64,000 nucleotides of DNA from a bacterium (GTDB lineage Bacteria > Armatimonadota > Zipacnadia > Zipacnadales > UBA11051), in contig JAUVVY010000008.1 of NCBI GenBank assembly GCA_030604405.1, positions 62,001-126,000 on the forward strand, written 5' to 3'. Below are positions 51,735 through 60,152 of the stretch, in pieces. Both the position numbers and the translations under genes were made by a program. Within the stretch, counting starts at the first letter, position 1; every line of letters begins with the position of its first letter. A model generated the notes under the pieces. That model ran no database searches. It saw only the letters and a list, made by a program, of their open reading frames with translations, and was not told the DNA's origin.

Positions 51735-54437
51735 CTACTCAGCGTCCAGCTTAACGTTGTCTATGTAGAACACCGCAGTGTCGGTGGCCAGGCTCACAAA
51801 CCCAAGCCACCTCAGCCGCCGCCACTGTGGGCTGCCGTTGGGGAGTTTTTCAAACCTGTGCGGCTCCTGGCCCTGCACCGTTACTTTCAGGTCGTAGGCC
51901 CCCGCTATCTTTCCCAGGCCGCATGCGATTTCGATGTGGGTCCACTTGCTATGCGGGACGGTCATCAGAGGATTTCCGCCGGCCCTCAGCTCCCCGTTCT
52001 TTTCAATCGAAATCGAGGGCCCGACGCGATAGGGATAATGCGCGTCTCGCCATTCGTGCCAGAAGATTGCGCCCGGCTCCACGCGCAGATCGAAGCTGAA
52101 ACGCACCAGGCCTTTGCTGAAGCGCGGCTGATAGTACATATGCGGCTGCCAGTCGTGCTCCAGGCCGGGGGCGTCCGTGAACTTGAGGCTGTGGTTGCCG
52201 GTTGCCGCCTGCTCGTCGGTTACACGGATGCCGGCGCCTGCTGACTGTCCGTGAGTCCGCGCCAGCTTTGCGTTCTCGCCCACCTCGGTATCCTCGAAAT
52301 CATCTATGATCGGCTGCGGTTCGGGAGCAGGCGGGCGATCAAGCGGCTTGCGCACGATCTTTTTGGGCGCATTTACCCACTCCGTCTCCCCGTAAAGGCC
52401 GATCTTGCTGATATCAATCGGCTCAAAGCCCCACTTGCGCACAGGTGAGTCTTCCCGCAGGCGGAAGTCGTAATTCTGCGCATCCACAAACAGCGGGTCG
52501 GCGATGCGCGAATGTCGGTCTCGGCCCAGCTCCTGCCACTCTTCAAATTCCATGCCTGCGAATTCAATGTCCTCATCCGCGATGTCCCAGTAGATGTTGT
52601 AATCTATCCGGTAATTCCCGTTGCCCCAATTCCCGCCCAGTGGCACGCCGTTGTTGGTCAGCACTATGTTGCGCTTGAACGTGAACGAGAGGTGCTCCTC
52701 CTGCCGCGAGCGGACGATGTTGCCGGTTTGGGCGACAGCAAAGATGTTATTGCGGATTGTGTTAGTGCGGCCATAGTGCTGGTGGAAGCATCCGGTTTTG
52801 CAGTTATAGACGACGTTGTTCTCCAGCAGTATATCGGTGCTGCCTTCGTCAGTGTACAGGCCCCAGCCACCGTAGGCGTAGGAATAGACATCGTGGATAA
52901 GATTGAAGCGCTCTACGCTGCCCGGAGAAACACCGAGTGAATAGATGCCGCCCATGTCGCTCAGGACGCCCTTGCCCAGGTTGTGAATGTGGTTGTACTC
53001 GAAAACATTGTGGTTTGCGGAACTTGGGGCGTATCCCCAACTCCATCCGACCGAGCAGCCGGAGTAGTAGAAGTCGCAGATTTCATTGTGTGAGACGGTG
53101 TTGTAGCTGCTCCTGCCAATCCAGACGCCAATGCCCGCCTTGAAGACATGGCCGCCATCGTGGATGAAGCAGTTGTCCACGACGTTGTGGTCAGTTTGCC
53201 TCTCCGGGTCTGTATGCAGGAGCGTCTCTCCCAGCCGAACACCCCCGCCGCCGAGGTCGTGAATATGACAGTGACACACGCGATTGTGCTTGCAGCCTTC
53301 GCCCAGGATCAGGCCATATTCGCCTACATGCGCAATCTCACAGCGCTCGATGCTGCAATGGCGTGCCCACGTGGCGACCACTGCCGCGCTCAGGTGCATC
53401 GCCGCCTGCCCGTCGGCCATCTTGTTCTTCGGATGGACCCATTCCGCGTGTTGAAATGACAACCCGCGCAGAACGAGATACTCGACCGTATTTCCCGCCT
53501 GCGCATCGCCGCGGATCTCGACCAGGTGCTGCAGACGCGGTGCATTGACTTCAGCCTCCTGCATGTCCTCGCCCTCGAATGGCCAGTAGTACAAGATGCC
53601 GGTTTTGCGGTTCAGGTACCACTCGCCGGGCGCATCAAGGGCCTCAAAATAGTTCTCCAGGTGGTAGCGCTCATTGGCGTCCCAATAGGCCACGGGCCAG
53701 GCGCAGCGAGCTGTGAAATGCACGGTATTGCTCTGCTCATCAAGCTCCTTGATCCAGTGCAGCGACGCCGTCCAGGAGTGGTAGAGGATTATGTTGAGGT
53801 CCTCGAGCCCGTCGGAATGCTTGATGTCACCGGGGTGATAGCGAAAGCCGATTTTGTAGCTGGTGTCGCCGCGCGCGGCGCTGCGATCGGTCAGCGGCTT
53901 CAGGGTTCCGGCGATTCGTAGGTAGCCCTCATTGGGATGCCGTGCACGGGTCCGACGCTTGCCATTGACGAAAAGCTGGTGGAAATACCAGTCGCCCGAT
54001 TTGACCTGCGGGATTTCGGCAATCCACAATTCGCCTTCGCCCTTTGTCCAGCCCGTGATAGGCCTGCCGCCGCTGAACACTGGCTGTTCACCCGGGTAAG
54101 CGGCGTAGATTGTCGGCGCGTTTTCGAAGCCCGAGTCTTGGGGTGTGAAGGTCAGGGGCTGGGCCAGCCGGTAGATGCCACCGCGGATCAACACACTGAC
54201 CGGCCGATCCGAGACGTCGGCGCGAATCTCGCGCATGGCTTTCTGGGCCCGGGCAACGCTGGCAAAAGGCCCGTCGCTAGCGGATGCGTTGGCAACGGCA
54301 AAGCGTCCTGACCAAGCGTCGTTGCCATCGGTCGCAACGTAGAAGTCAGCTTTGCTCGTCGCGGCCTCTGCGGCGGCAAAGGTTGCAACCAGCAAGCATG
54401 ACACGACACTAATAATCCACACTGGCGCCAAGTGCAT
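51735..54437 (-). CDS. Exported right-handed parallel beta-helix protein
   Basis: A 900-residue protein with a signal peptide (VWIISVVSCLLVATFAAAEA). Residues 30-120 have the common opening DFYVATDGNDAWSGRF and GPFASVARAQKAMREI. Residues 300-620 are a beta helix with repeated Asn- and His-rich turns (CHIHDLGGGGVRLGE, YNTVSHNEICDFYYSG, HNVFEYNHIHNLGKG). The C-terminal 200 residues look like a concanavalin-like domain (FEDTEVGENA, MYYQPRFSKGLVRFSFDLRV). Such proteins are polysaccharide lyases, hydrolases or epimerases, and this one may act with the lyases nearby. The ATG at 54437 has GGGAG upstream. Confidence 0.88.
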   Translation of the reverse strand: MHLAPVWIISVVSCLLVATFAAAEAATSKADFYVATDGNDAWSGRFAVANASASDGPFASVARAQKAMREIRADVSDRPVSVLIRGGIYRLAQPLTFTPQDSGFENAPTIYAAYPGEQPVFSGGRPITGWTKGEGELWIAEIPQVKSGDWYFHQLFVNGKRRTRARHPNEGYLRIAGTLKPLTDRSAARGDTSYKIGFRYHPGDIKHSDGLEDLNIILYHSWTASLHWIKELDEQSNTVHFTARCAWPVAYWDANERYHLENYFEALDAPGEWYLNRKTGILYYWPFEGEDMQEAEVNAPRLQHLVEIRGDAQAGNTVEYLVLRGLSFQHAEWVHPKNKMADGQAAMHLSAAVVATWARHCSIERCEIAHVGEYGLILGEGCKHNRVCHCHIHDLGGGGVRLGETLLHTDPERQTDHNVVDNCFIHDGGHVFKAGIGVWIGRSSYNTVSHNEICDFYYSGCSVGWSWGYAPSSANHNVFEYNHIHNLGKGVLSDMGGIYSLGVSPGSVERFNLIHDVYSYAYGGWGLYTDEGSTDILLENNVVYNCKTGCFHQHYGRTNTIRNNIFAVAQTGNIVRSRQEEHLSFTFKRNIVLTNNGVPLGGNWGNGNYRIDYNIYWDIADEDIEFAGMEFEEWQELGRDRHSRIADPLFVDAQNYDFRLREDSPVRKWGFEPIDISKIGLYGETEWVNAPKKIVRKPLDRPPAPEPQPIIDDFEDTEVGENAKLARTHGQSAGAGIRVTDEQAATGNHSLKFTDAPGLEHDWQPHMYYQPRFSKGLVRFSFDLRVEPGAIFWHEWRDAHYPYRVGPSISIEKNGELRAGGNPLMTVPHSKWTHIEIACGLGKIAGAYDLKVTVQGQEPHRFEKLPNGSPQWRRLRWLGFVSLATDTAVFYIDNVKLDAE

Positions 54438-54527
54438 CACACGAAGCTCCCTTCAAGCCACGGGCGAACAGTTATCAACTCTCTGCCTACTCTTCAGCAA
54501 AACGGCACTCAGGCCTTTTTTCTCCTG

Positions 54528-55055
54528 CTAGCTTTCCTGTGGCAAGAAAGTCTCGGAGCCACAGTGGGCGCATCTGGCAATACCCTTGCCGGCCAGTTCC
54601 ATCTCGCCCCCGCAGTTCGGGCAGCGGTCCGAGGGAAGCTCCGACGCCTCCACCGAGATCAGTCGCCCCGCCTTCCAGTCAACGTAGCCGGTGAACAGGT
54701 TCTTGCCAACTACGGAATAGATGGCCTGCTCGACCTGTTGCTTCGACACGCCCAGTTCGGTGACGATGTCGCCCAGCATCACTTCGCCCCGGGTGCTGAC
54801 GCGCTGCAGGACGGCCTGTTCGAGGCGCAGATTGCGTAGCTCCCTGTCTTCCCGTCCGCCCCTTGCGTAGAGAACAGCCGCAACAGCAAATGCCGCACCG
54901 GCTGGGACTGCAGCAAATAGAATCAGGCCCAGTAGCATGGCGGAAATGTCGAGTTCGCCGCTGTGCAGGCCCGAGTAGAAGAACGCCGCGATTGCGATCA
55001 TCCACAACAGGCCCGCTATCACTACGATCGTTGCCACGAGCTTTGACTGGTTCAT
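54528..55055 (-). CDS. Membrane protein with winged-helix-like and zinc-ribbon parts
   Basis: A 175-residue protein. It has two membrane helices at the start (LVATIVVIAGLLWMIAIAAFFY and MLLGLILFAAVPAGAAFAVAAVLY). A basic linker follows, then a small winged-helix-like segment (VMLGDIVTELGVSKQQVEQAIYSVV), and a zinc ribbon at the end (CPNCGGEMELAGKGIARCAHCG). It starts 53 bases after a DUF2207 gene, so the two probably form an operon. The start at 55055 follows GGGAG. No function is known. Confidence 0.82.
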   Translation of the reverse strand: MNQSKLVATIVVIAGLLWMIAIAAFFYSGLHSGELDISAMLLGLILFAAVPAGAAFAVAAVLYARGGREDRELRNLRLEQAVLQRVSTRGEVMLGDIVTELGVSKQQVEQAIYSVVGKNLFTGYVDWKAGRLISVEASELPSDRCPNCGGEMELAGKGIARCAHCGSETFLPQES

Positions 55056-55108
55056 CGGTAAAGCGCTCCCGACTCTTTGGTTTGATGTAACCCAGGCGGC
55101 CCGTGGCA

Positions 55109-57064
55109 TCACCAGCCGCCACCACCGCCTCCACCGCCGCCGCCTCCTCCTCCGCCTCCGCTACCACCACTGCCGCCGGGACTGCTGCTCAGGACGGCTG
55201 ACATGGAGTTGAGCGTCGAAAACAGACTGTCGGTGACAGACTGCAAAGACGGCATGGTGCCGACCGTGGTCTCGATGGGCTGGGCGTTAGCAAAACCGGT
55301 GTCAATCGTGCCCTTGGTAAAGTCAACGTCAATGGTGCCGTAGTGGCTGACACTATACCACGACGGCCCCGCGACAGTGGGCATTTTGGCGAACTGTGCC
55401 ACAAAGTCGCGCTCGATGCCGAAGGCGACTGCGTAGGGCATATACTTCTCGACCAGTTCCTGCGCGCGGGCGAGGCCGCCATATAGCTGGAGATTGCGCA
55501 GGTAGTCGCGAAATCCGTTCCATCTGGCTCGCTCGCGGCTGCCCAGGAGCGTCTTGGCCGGCATGCAGTTGGCAAAGGCTCCTACTATCACGCCGCAGAC
55601 GACGGCCACTGCAATTGCCCACCCATAGTACATGACACCCAGCAGGGCGCCCGGGCTGACCGAAAGCGCAAACAGCCCAAAGCTCACTACACCCAGCCAC
55701 AGGAAACCGTTGGCCGTATCCTTGCGCAGCAGATTCCACAGGCCCAGCGCAACCAGGCCTGCCACGATGTGCATGAGAATGCGCCAGGGCCAGGGGACCA
55801 AGGCCGGGTCCAGAAACAGCGCCACAATGCTGAAGGCAATGAGGAAGGCGTAACCAACGTACGCAGCACGCGTGACCGCCGGAGATCTTTCAAAGTATCC
55901 GATCTCGGCCACCTTTTCGTAGAAGCGCTTCTGCAGCTTCTGGGCGACCGCGTGGAACTTTTCATCCAGCGATGCGAGTTTGACGCTGTGGCCGGGCCGG
56001 CTGAGAGTAAGCCCGAGCAAAGTGGCTCTTTCAAAATCCTGCAGATCGCCTATCTCCTTTTTGAGCGTGAGCGTGGTGTTCTTGTTTTCAAAGCTGAACA
56101 GGAAGAACTTGGCGGTGCTGACGTGCTCGTGGATTTCCAGGTAGCCGCGGGCGGCCAGATCGAGGATGACCGCAACTACCTCCTTCATCCCCGCCTTCTC
56201 GTCTATCAGCGTGCCCGCCAATGCCGGAGAGATATCGGTCGGTGGGCTGGTGGCATAAAGCGCGTAGTCGGCGACAGGTTTGTCGCGACCGACGCCCATG
56301 AAATGCACGAGCATGCCGAGGAACAGTATAATCGGCAGCAGGAAAAAGGTCGGGTATATCGCATACTCGTTGAACAGCCGACTTGGCGAGAAGGTCCGGG
56401 GCAGACCGCATTTCGGGAAGCGAATCTCCACCTCCATGTCCTCCCCTGGCGGCACATCCTCAGCGGTAGCTGTGACGGTGTTGTCATCATTCACCGCTAG
56501 GTTTGCGCCGACAGTGAGGGCGAAAAGTTTAGCCCGGACATCAGCATTCGCGGGTAGGGCATCCGGCAGGCTGATGCGTACATTGACGTAGTCTATCGAG
56601 GCGGAGCGCTCAGGAAAGATCGTCTTCCAGTACAACTGCTCGAAGTCGCTGCCGTGGTTGATCGCCCCGTGGGCCTTGTAGCGGAGCGTGAAGGTGACAT
56701 GCTCGTTTGCATACGGCGGGTCGTTCACCTCGCGGCTGCGCCATTTTATGCGCAAGTTGCGCCCGAGGCGCTGCAAGATGAAGCCGCCCTTGTGCTTGAT
56801 GCTGCCTTTCTTGTACTGCTGCGGGCCCTCGGAGATGGAGATGTCGCTGTAGTGGTCCACCTTCGCCAGCGGCAAGTCGCGGTAGCCACCGTTCCAGGCT
56901 CCGTCGAAGACGTATTCCTGCACCTCAGTGATATCCAGGACACCCTCAGGCGTGACCTTGATGTCAACATCAACCCGCTCCCAGTAAAGCTTCCTGGCAT
57001 GTGCTGGACCGATCAACAAGCCGGCCAGCAGAATGAGTAACAAAGGCCAGCATCTTACACTCAT
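55109..57064 (-). CDS. DUF2207 family membrane protein
   Basis: A 651-residue protein. It has a signal peptide (WPLLLILLAGLLIGPAHA), then the extracytoplasmic DUF2207 domain (VDVDIKVTPEGVLDITEVQE, GAWNGGYRDLPL), a membrane helix near 245 and a cytoplasmic middle domain. Two or more further helices are followed by a C-terminal tail ending in a run of about 16 Gly and a Trp. That Gly-rich tail is usual in the family. The biological role of DUF2207 (YciQ-like) proteins is not established. The start is fixed by AGGGAG. Confidence 0.9.
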   Translation of the reverse strand: MSVRCWPLLLILLAGLLIGPAHARKLYWERVDVDIKVTPEGVLDITEVQEYVFDGAWNGGYRDLPLAKVDHYSDISISEGPQQYKKGSIKHKGGFILQRLGRNLRIKWRSREVNDPPYANEHVTFTLRYKAHGAINHGSDFEQLYWKTIFPERSASIDYVNVRISLPDALPANADVRAKLFALTVGANLAVNDDNTVTATAEDVPPGEDMEVEIRFPKCGLPRTFSPSRLFNEYAIYPTFFLLPIILFLGMLVHFMGVGRDKPVADYALYATSPPTDISPALAGTLIDEKAGMKEVVAVILDLAARGYLEIHEHVSTAKFFLFSFENKNTTLTLKKEIGDLQDFERATLLGLTLSRPGHSVKLASLDEKFHAVAQKLQKRFYEKVAEIGYFERSPAVTRAAYVGYAFLIAFSIVALFLDPALVPWPWRILMHIVAGLVALGLWNLLRKDTANGFLWLGVVSFGLFALSVSPGALLGVMYYGWAIAVAVVCGVIVGAFANCMPAKTLLGSRERARWNGFRDYLRNLQLYGGLARAQELVEKYMPYAVAFGIERDFVAQFAKMPTVAGPSWYSVSHYGTIDVDFTKGTIDTGFANAQPIETTVGTMPSLQSVTDSLFSTLNSMSAVLSSSPGGSGGSGGGGGGGGGGGGGGGW

Positions 57065-57116
57065 CAGCCATTCTCCCTACGTTTGAAGGATTCTGCGGCT
57101 CAATCACCGCCGTGTT

Positions 57117-58922
57117 CTAGGCTGGAGAGAGCTGCAATAGGATCTCTACAACAGTTCGACCTGCCGGCATGCCGAATGCAAGCCTCGCCCGGTGCAGGAT
57201 GCGCTCTTGGCCGGCTCGCAGCGGACTCTCTTCAAGCGGCTCTATCTCCCACACCGCGTCTGGCGAGCTGCCGCAGGTTGCCACGACTCGCGTTCGTTCA
57301 CCCTCGATGATGAGTTCGTTGCCCTGGCAGTGCATCGGCAGGCGGCTGACTAGCGCCTCTTCGATGTGTGCGGGCTCGGCCAAGTCGAATAGATCGGTTA
57401 TGGTCAGTGCGTTGACCCGCTGGCCACTTTTGCGCAATTCCCAGCTTCGGCGCAGTAATTTCAGCTCCGGGGCGTCGTAAGCTTGCGCGAACTCGATAAC
57501 GAGCCGGCTAGCCTCCAGGTCTGTTTCGACAAACTCGCCACGGTACTCTGGGCCCGGGCTCTGGAGCCGCCCGCCGACAACCGGCACGCTGTGCCCGCGT
57601 GAGTTGGCATAAACGTTGTCATAGCGCGTGGGGCTGAAGAATTCCCGGGTGTAGTCCGGCGGCCCCGGGTCGCACAAGAGCGTCTCGCCCGCCGCGTGCA
57701 GAATGAATGAGCCGACATCGTTGTGATTGTGGTTCTCGGCATTGTGCCCGGCCTTGACGATAAGCACAAGCGGGGCCCCCGAGGGCGCCATCGCGCTCAA
57801 TCTCGCTACCTCGCCGTCTGGCAGATAGGCAGACGGTTGTGCCGGCGGCTCAGCGCAGTGTCCGTTCCACCAGTAGAGCTCGCGCAAAGCCATCGGCAGG
57901 CGGATTGCGGCCGCCCGATTGTTGTCATCAGGTCTGAGCAAGCCGAGAAGCTCGGGAGTGTTGGTGCGCTCGGCCAGCCGCGCAATGAAGCCGCGACCAA
58001 ATGCCGCCGTCTCCACGCAGTCAGAAAATGAAGCGAACCTTCCGGGCGAAAGGGTCATGCACAGTGGAAAGTGGGCGATCTTGCGCATCTTTTCACCGGC
58101 CAGGATGTCTATTGCGCCACCGGTGCGGGCCCTGAGCAGCTCCCCAAACAGCACATAGAAAGATAAGCCGTAGTGCCAGTAGGACACGCCCTCAGTGGAG
58201 GTCCCATCATCGCAGAAGGCCTCGGCCAGGAAGGCGTCGAGACTGTGGAGGATGCTCGCAATGTCGCCAGCCAGCAAGGTTTCGTCATCCTCAAGGTGGA
58301 GTGCAGTCGCCCCGACTGAGCCGCTGCAAACACCATTCCAGTTGTTGGTGCCCTCGTACCACCACAGGTCGTCAGTACTGGCACGGAAAGGGTCAAGCAC
58401 CCGCCGGTAGATTTCGTCTCTGGCCCGCTGCGAAACCTCATCGGGTAACTGCTCGGCGAGCAGTCGCACCGTTTCCGCCAGAATCAAGGCAGTCTCGGCC
58501 GAGAACAGGTCAATCTTGACCTGCTCGTGCGCCGGCAGAACCCAGTTAGTCTCCTCGCAGATGTCCCAGACGTAGTCGCAGACGTGGCCGAGCGCATTGT
58601 CGTCAACAAAAGCGGCCAGCAAAACAGCCTGACACAGCCGCTGGCGCTTTGCAAAATAGGGGCCCTCGTAGCCCTTGCGGCTGCCGGTGCGGGCATACTC
58701 GCGGTAGAGTGTGTAGCTGGTCAGCGGGATAGCGGGAAGGTCGTGTGGCTCGGGCAAACGCGCGCTGACATACGCTCGTGCGTCTGCTGTGACAGCTACC
58801 GCATCCGGCGCTGGCAGCAACTCTTCGAGCAGCGGTCGCCGTGGCCCGACGCTGCGTAGAGCTTGCAGTAGCTCGTCTGCGCTGTACAGCAGGCCTGATT
58901 TGCCACGCGCTTGCTCTGGCAT
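57117..58922 (-). CDS. Cytoplasmic heparinase II/III-like protein
   Basis: A 601-residue protein with no signal peptide, so it should act inside the cell on imported oligosaccharides. The helical toroid carries TNNWNGVCSGSVG and EGVSYWHYGLSFY, holding the Asn and Tyr expected of the active site. The beta domain has HNAENHNHNDVGSFIL with the catalytic-type His, then LLCDPGPPDYTREFF. It lacks the N-terminal zinc ribbon and the C-terminal block of the six array members, so it belongs to another branch. The start at 58922 is preferred because GGGGAGG directly abuts the ATG at 58928. Confidence 0.88.
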   Translation of the reverse strand: MPEQARGKSGLLYSADELLQALRSVGPRRPLLEELLPAPDAVAVTADARAYVSARLPEPHDLPAIPLTSYTLYREYARTGSRKGYEGPYFAKRQRLCQAVLLAAFVDDNALGHVCDYVWDICEETNWVLPAHEQVKIDLFSAETALILAETVRLLAEQLPDEVSQRARDEIYRRVLDPFRASTDDLWWYEGTNNWNGVCSGSVGATALHLEDDETLLAGDIASILHSLDAFLAEAFCDDGTSTEGVSYWHYGLSFYVLFGELLRARTGGAIDILAGEKMRKIAHFPLCMTLSPGRFASFSDCVETAAFGRGFIARLAERTNTPELLGLLRPDDNNRAAAIRLPMALRELYWWNGHCAEPPAQPSAYLPDGEVARLSAMAPSGAPLVLIVKAGHNAENHNHNDVGSFILHAAGETLLCDPGPPDYTREFFSPTRYDNVYANSRGHSVPVVGGRLQSPGPEYRGEFVETDLEASRLVIEFAQAYDAPELKLLRRSWELRKSGQRVNALTITDLFDLAEPAHIEEALVSRLPMHCQGNELIIEGERTRVVATCGSSPDAVWEIEPLEESPLRAGQERILHRARLAFGMPAGRTVVEILLQLSPA

Positions 58923-59162
58923 TTGCATCCTCCCCTTGCCGTGCAGTTGCCCAGTACGAGTACTGCCAGTCGTCCGAGCGCTCCTGCTGGATACGCGATA
59001 GATTCTTCGCCGCGAGGGTCAGTGCCTCCTTTTGCCCGCCGGCGTGGTGCCGGAGGAAAGCCCGGCAAATCGGCTGCAACGCGGCCGTCGGCAGGTATTT
59101 CGGTGCTGTGGCGCGAAATCGTGTGTGGGCGCAATCACAAGCAAAGATGGAAGCGGAGTTAG

Positions 59163-59927
59163 ATGAAACAACACACGCCGGTGCTGGATGAACTTGTGGC
59201 CATGTCGCTGTGGCTGGCCGAGCCGCAACGCGAATATGTCATACTCGGCGAAGGCAATACCTCCGCGCAAGCGGATGAGACCAGCTTCTGGGTCAAAGCC
59301 AGCGGTGCTAAACTGGTCGAAAGTATGCCCGAAAGCTTCGTGCAGGTCTGCAGCGAGCCGCTGCTGGAATTGCTCGATGGCCCTGACCTGAGCGATGAGC
59401 AGATCAAGGAGGCGCTGAGCGCGGCTTGCCTGGAGCCGGGGCCACAGCGCCCGTCGGTCGAGACAGTGCTGCACGCGCTGCTGCTCGCATATCCGGATGT
59501 GCGCTTCGTCGGCCATACCCATCCCACCGCCGTGAACAGCATCCTGTGCTCGGAGAACTGGCAGGAGCTTTTCTCCCAGCGGCTGTTCCCCGACGAAATC
59601 GTCGTCTGCGGGGAGGAGTACGTGCTGGTGCCCTACACCGACCCGGGGTTGCCTCTGGCCAGGGCCGTGCGCCAGCGAGTGGCGCAGTACGCCGATCGCA
59701 ACGGCCAGCCGCCACGGACAATACTGATCCAGAACCACGGCCTGATAGCGTCGGGCAAGACGCCGGCGATGGTGGAGAATATCACCGCGATGCTGGACAA
59801 GACCGCGCGGATCATCCTGGGGGCCTGCGTGGCCGGCGGCGTGCATGCCCTGAGCGCGGAAGACGTCAGCCGGCTAGCCAGCCGAGATGATGAAAAATAC
59901 AGGCAAGAAGGGCTGGATGAGAGGTGA
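59163..59927 (+). CDS. Class II aldolase/adducin-family protein
   Basis: A 254-residue protein like fuculose- or rhamnulose-phosphate aldolases and ribulose-phosphate 4-epimerases. Motifs are LGEGNTSAQ (substrate phosphate loop), VGHTHPTAVN with the zinc His pair, and LIQNHGLIASG with the third His. The usual SG.KL loop is VKASGAKL. It is divergent from the cytoplasmic lyase and followed by two dehydrogenase genes on the same strand, which suggests cleavage of a ketose phosphate made by those enzymes. The usual GGAG ribosome site is present as GCGGAG. Confidence 0.88.
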   Translation: MKQHTPVLDELVAMSLWLAEPQREYVILGEGNTSAQADETSFWVKASGAKLVESMPESFVQVCSEPLLELLDGPDLSDEQIKEALSAACLEPGPQRPSVETVLHALLLAYPDVRFVGHTHPTAVNSILCSENWQELFSQRLFPDEIVVCGEEYVLVPYTDPGLPLARAVRQRVAQYADRNGQPPRTILIQNHGLIASGKTPAMVENITAMLDKTARIILGACVAGGVHALSAEDVSRLASRDDEKYRQEGLDER

Positions 59928-59933
59928 GAGCGG

Positions 59934-60075
59934 CGGCCCCTCCAGAGGACTCAACGACAACGACGTCGGGCTGGAAAGCCCGACCTACGCGCTAAAGGGT
60001 TGAGACGTTGCCTTTCGGAGGGGCCGAATGGGGGGTACCCACGCCGAAGGCGTGGGTGGGGCCCCCATCCGGCCC
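59934..60075. other. Highly structured intergenic segment
   Basis: It consists of two adjoining structures. The first has outer arms GGCCCCTCC and GGAGGGGCC, inner arms CTCAAC/GTTGAG, and the palindrome GTCGGGCT-GGAA-AGCCCGAC (59965-59984). The second nests CCCACGCC-GAA-GGCGTGGG (60038-60056) within GGGGG/CCCCC and GGGCCG/CGGCCC arms (60021-60075). It lies between the aldolase and dehydrogenase genes. Confidence 0.55.
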
Positions 60076-60152
60076 AGCCGTTAGCAAGATTTGCATAAGT
60101 ACAGTGGATGCCCGAGCTACGCGATAATCAATGATGACGAGAAGGGATGGCA

